A DNA stretch of 6,002 bases from positions 1-6,002 of the forward strand of contig JAIWOM010000097.1 in the NCBI GenBank assembly GCA_020216895.1, in the 5' to 3' direction. Positions within the stretch are counted from its first letter, which is position 1. Each line of letters starts with the position of its first letter. The position numbers and the translations under genes were made by a program. The notes under the pieces are model-generated. The model was not told the DNA's origin, did no database searches, and saw only the letters and a program-made list of their open reading frames with translations. This document shows positions 5,722-6,002 of the stretch, one piece after another. This DNA comes from Microcella sp. GTDB taxonomy: Bacteria; Actinomycetota; Actinomycetes; Actinomycetales; Microbacteriaceae.

Positions 5722-5784
5722 CTACCAGCTCCTTCTGGCCCCCTCTTCGGCCCCGCCTTGTGGACCCCGGAACCGCCGTCCTGG

Positions 5785-5806
5785 AGGCCCCGGCGCGGCG
5801 CGGCCT
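5785..5806 (-). terminator. possible hairpin after the right-edge gene
   Basis: AGGCC (5785-5789) and GGCCT (5802-5806) form a short GC-rich stem, ten bases beyond the stop of the partial gene at 5816. The loop is itself GC-rich and there is no T-tract. Positions 5722-5784 show no other signal. Support is weak in DNA of this composition. Confidence 0.25.
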
Positions 5807-5815
5807 TATGAACCC

Positions 5816-6002
5816 CTACGCCGCCTCCCGCTGCCCCGCCTCCCGCGCCACCGGCCACTGCCCCGCCTCCTCCAGCCGGCGGCGCAGCGTGGCGCGGGGC
5901 ACCTTGAGGATGCGGGCCACGTCCTTGAGCCCGCGCCCCTCTCGGAGCAGGGCGACGGCGGGGCGCAGGTCGATCTCCTTGCGCGGCCGGCCGCAGTGCT
6001 TG
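5816..6002 (-). CDS. C-terminal end of a DNA-binding protein, probably a small serine recombinase
   Basis: The frame is open from the right edge to TAG at 5818-5816 and shows the last 61 residues; the start lies beyond the window. The fragment begins KHCGRPRKEIDL, the basic GRPR linker that precedes the C-terminal DNA-binding helix-turn-helix in resolvase/invertase-type serine recombinases. A homeodomain-like helix-turn-helix follows: AVALLREGRGLKDVARILKV, then PRATLRRRLEEAG as recognition helix. The tail (QWPVAREAGQREAA) is low-complexity. A non-recombinase helix-turn-helix regulator is also possible because the catalytic domain is not visible. With the large recombinase it brackets the protease cassette. 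Confidence 0.72.
   Translation of the reverse strand, partial: KHCGRPRKEIDLRPAVALLREGRGLKDVARILKVPRATLRRRLEEAGQWPVAREAGQREAA

Noticed and set aside
1..6002. CRISPR array, ribosomal RNA or insertion-sequence terminal repeats
   Set aside because: No regularly spaced repeats, rRNA-like stretches or transposase gene with flanking terminal repeats could be seen.

Overview
This is a GC-rich bacterial window (hand counts of single 60-base lines: about 77% GC in the recombinase, 53-57% in the protease gene). It looks like accessory DNA built up from mobile-element and defence modules. Strong G/C preference at third codon positions, GTG and TTG starts and gene-dense layout suggest a high-GC phylum such as Myxococcota, Actinomycetota or Planctomycetota. 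Nothing in the window fixes the phylum.

Left third (1-1917, minus strand). The AbiE type IV toxin-antitoxin pair is complete: abiEi (antitoxin/repressor) is followed by abiEii (nucleotidyltransferase toxin), which starts on a TTG overlapping the abiEi stop. Further along the same strand are an 80-residue helix-turn-helix protein with a GTG start and the first codons of another possible gene running off the left edge.

Centre (1918-4267). A 164-bp divergent control region (about 116 bp if abiEi starts upstream) separates abiEi from a plus-strand operon. That operon encodes an XRE-type regulator and, with an ATGA overlap, a 565-residue large serine recombinase. The control region carries a perfect dyad, TGCGTCC-N6-GGACGCA, embedded in a sigma70-like promoter. 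A second copy of the same dyad plus promoter-like flank lies at 327-354, in front of the small HTH gene. The AbiE pair is therefore bracketed by two direct copies of one regulatory site.

Right third (4268-6002). The recombinase gene ends in a cluster of dyads and a compositional break, so this stretch may hold its attachment site. Convergent to it is a lower-GC minus-strand pair: a 75-residue protein of unknown function, then a 324-residue Clp-fold serine protease of the SDH/SppA-like type. The pair has its own good promoter and an overlapping palindrome. At the right edge is the C-terminal DNA-binding end of another protein, probably a second serine recombinase.

Overall, an AbiE toxin-antitoxin module and a putative protease cassette sit around a self-regulated serine-recombinase unit. 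The least described parts are the protease/75-residue pair and the duplicated operator that may tie AbiE, the XRE-recombinase operon and the small HTH gene into one circuit.
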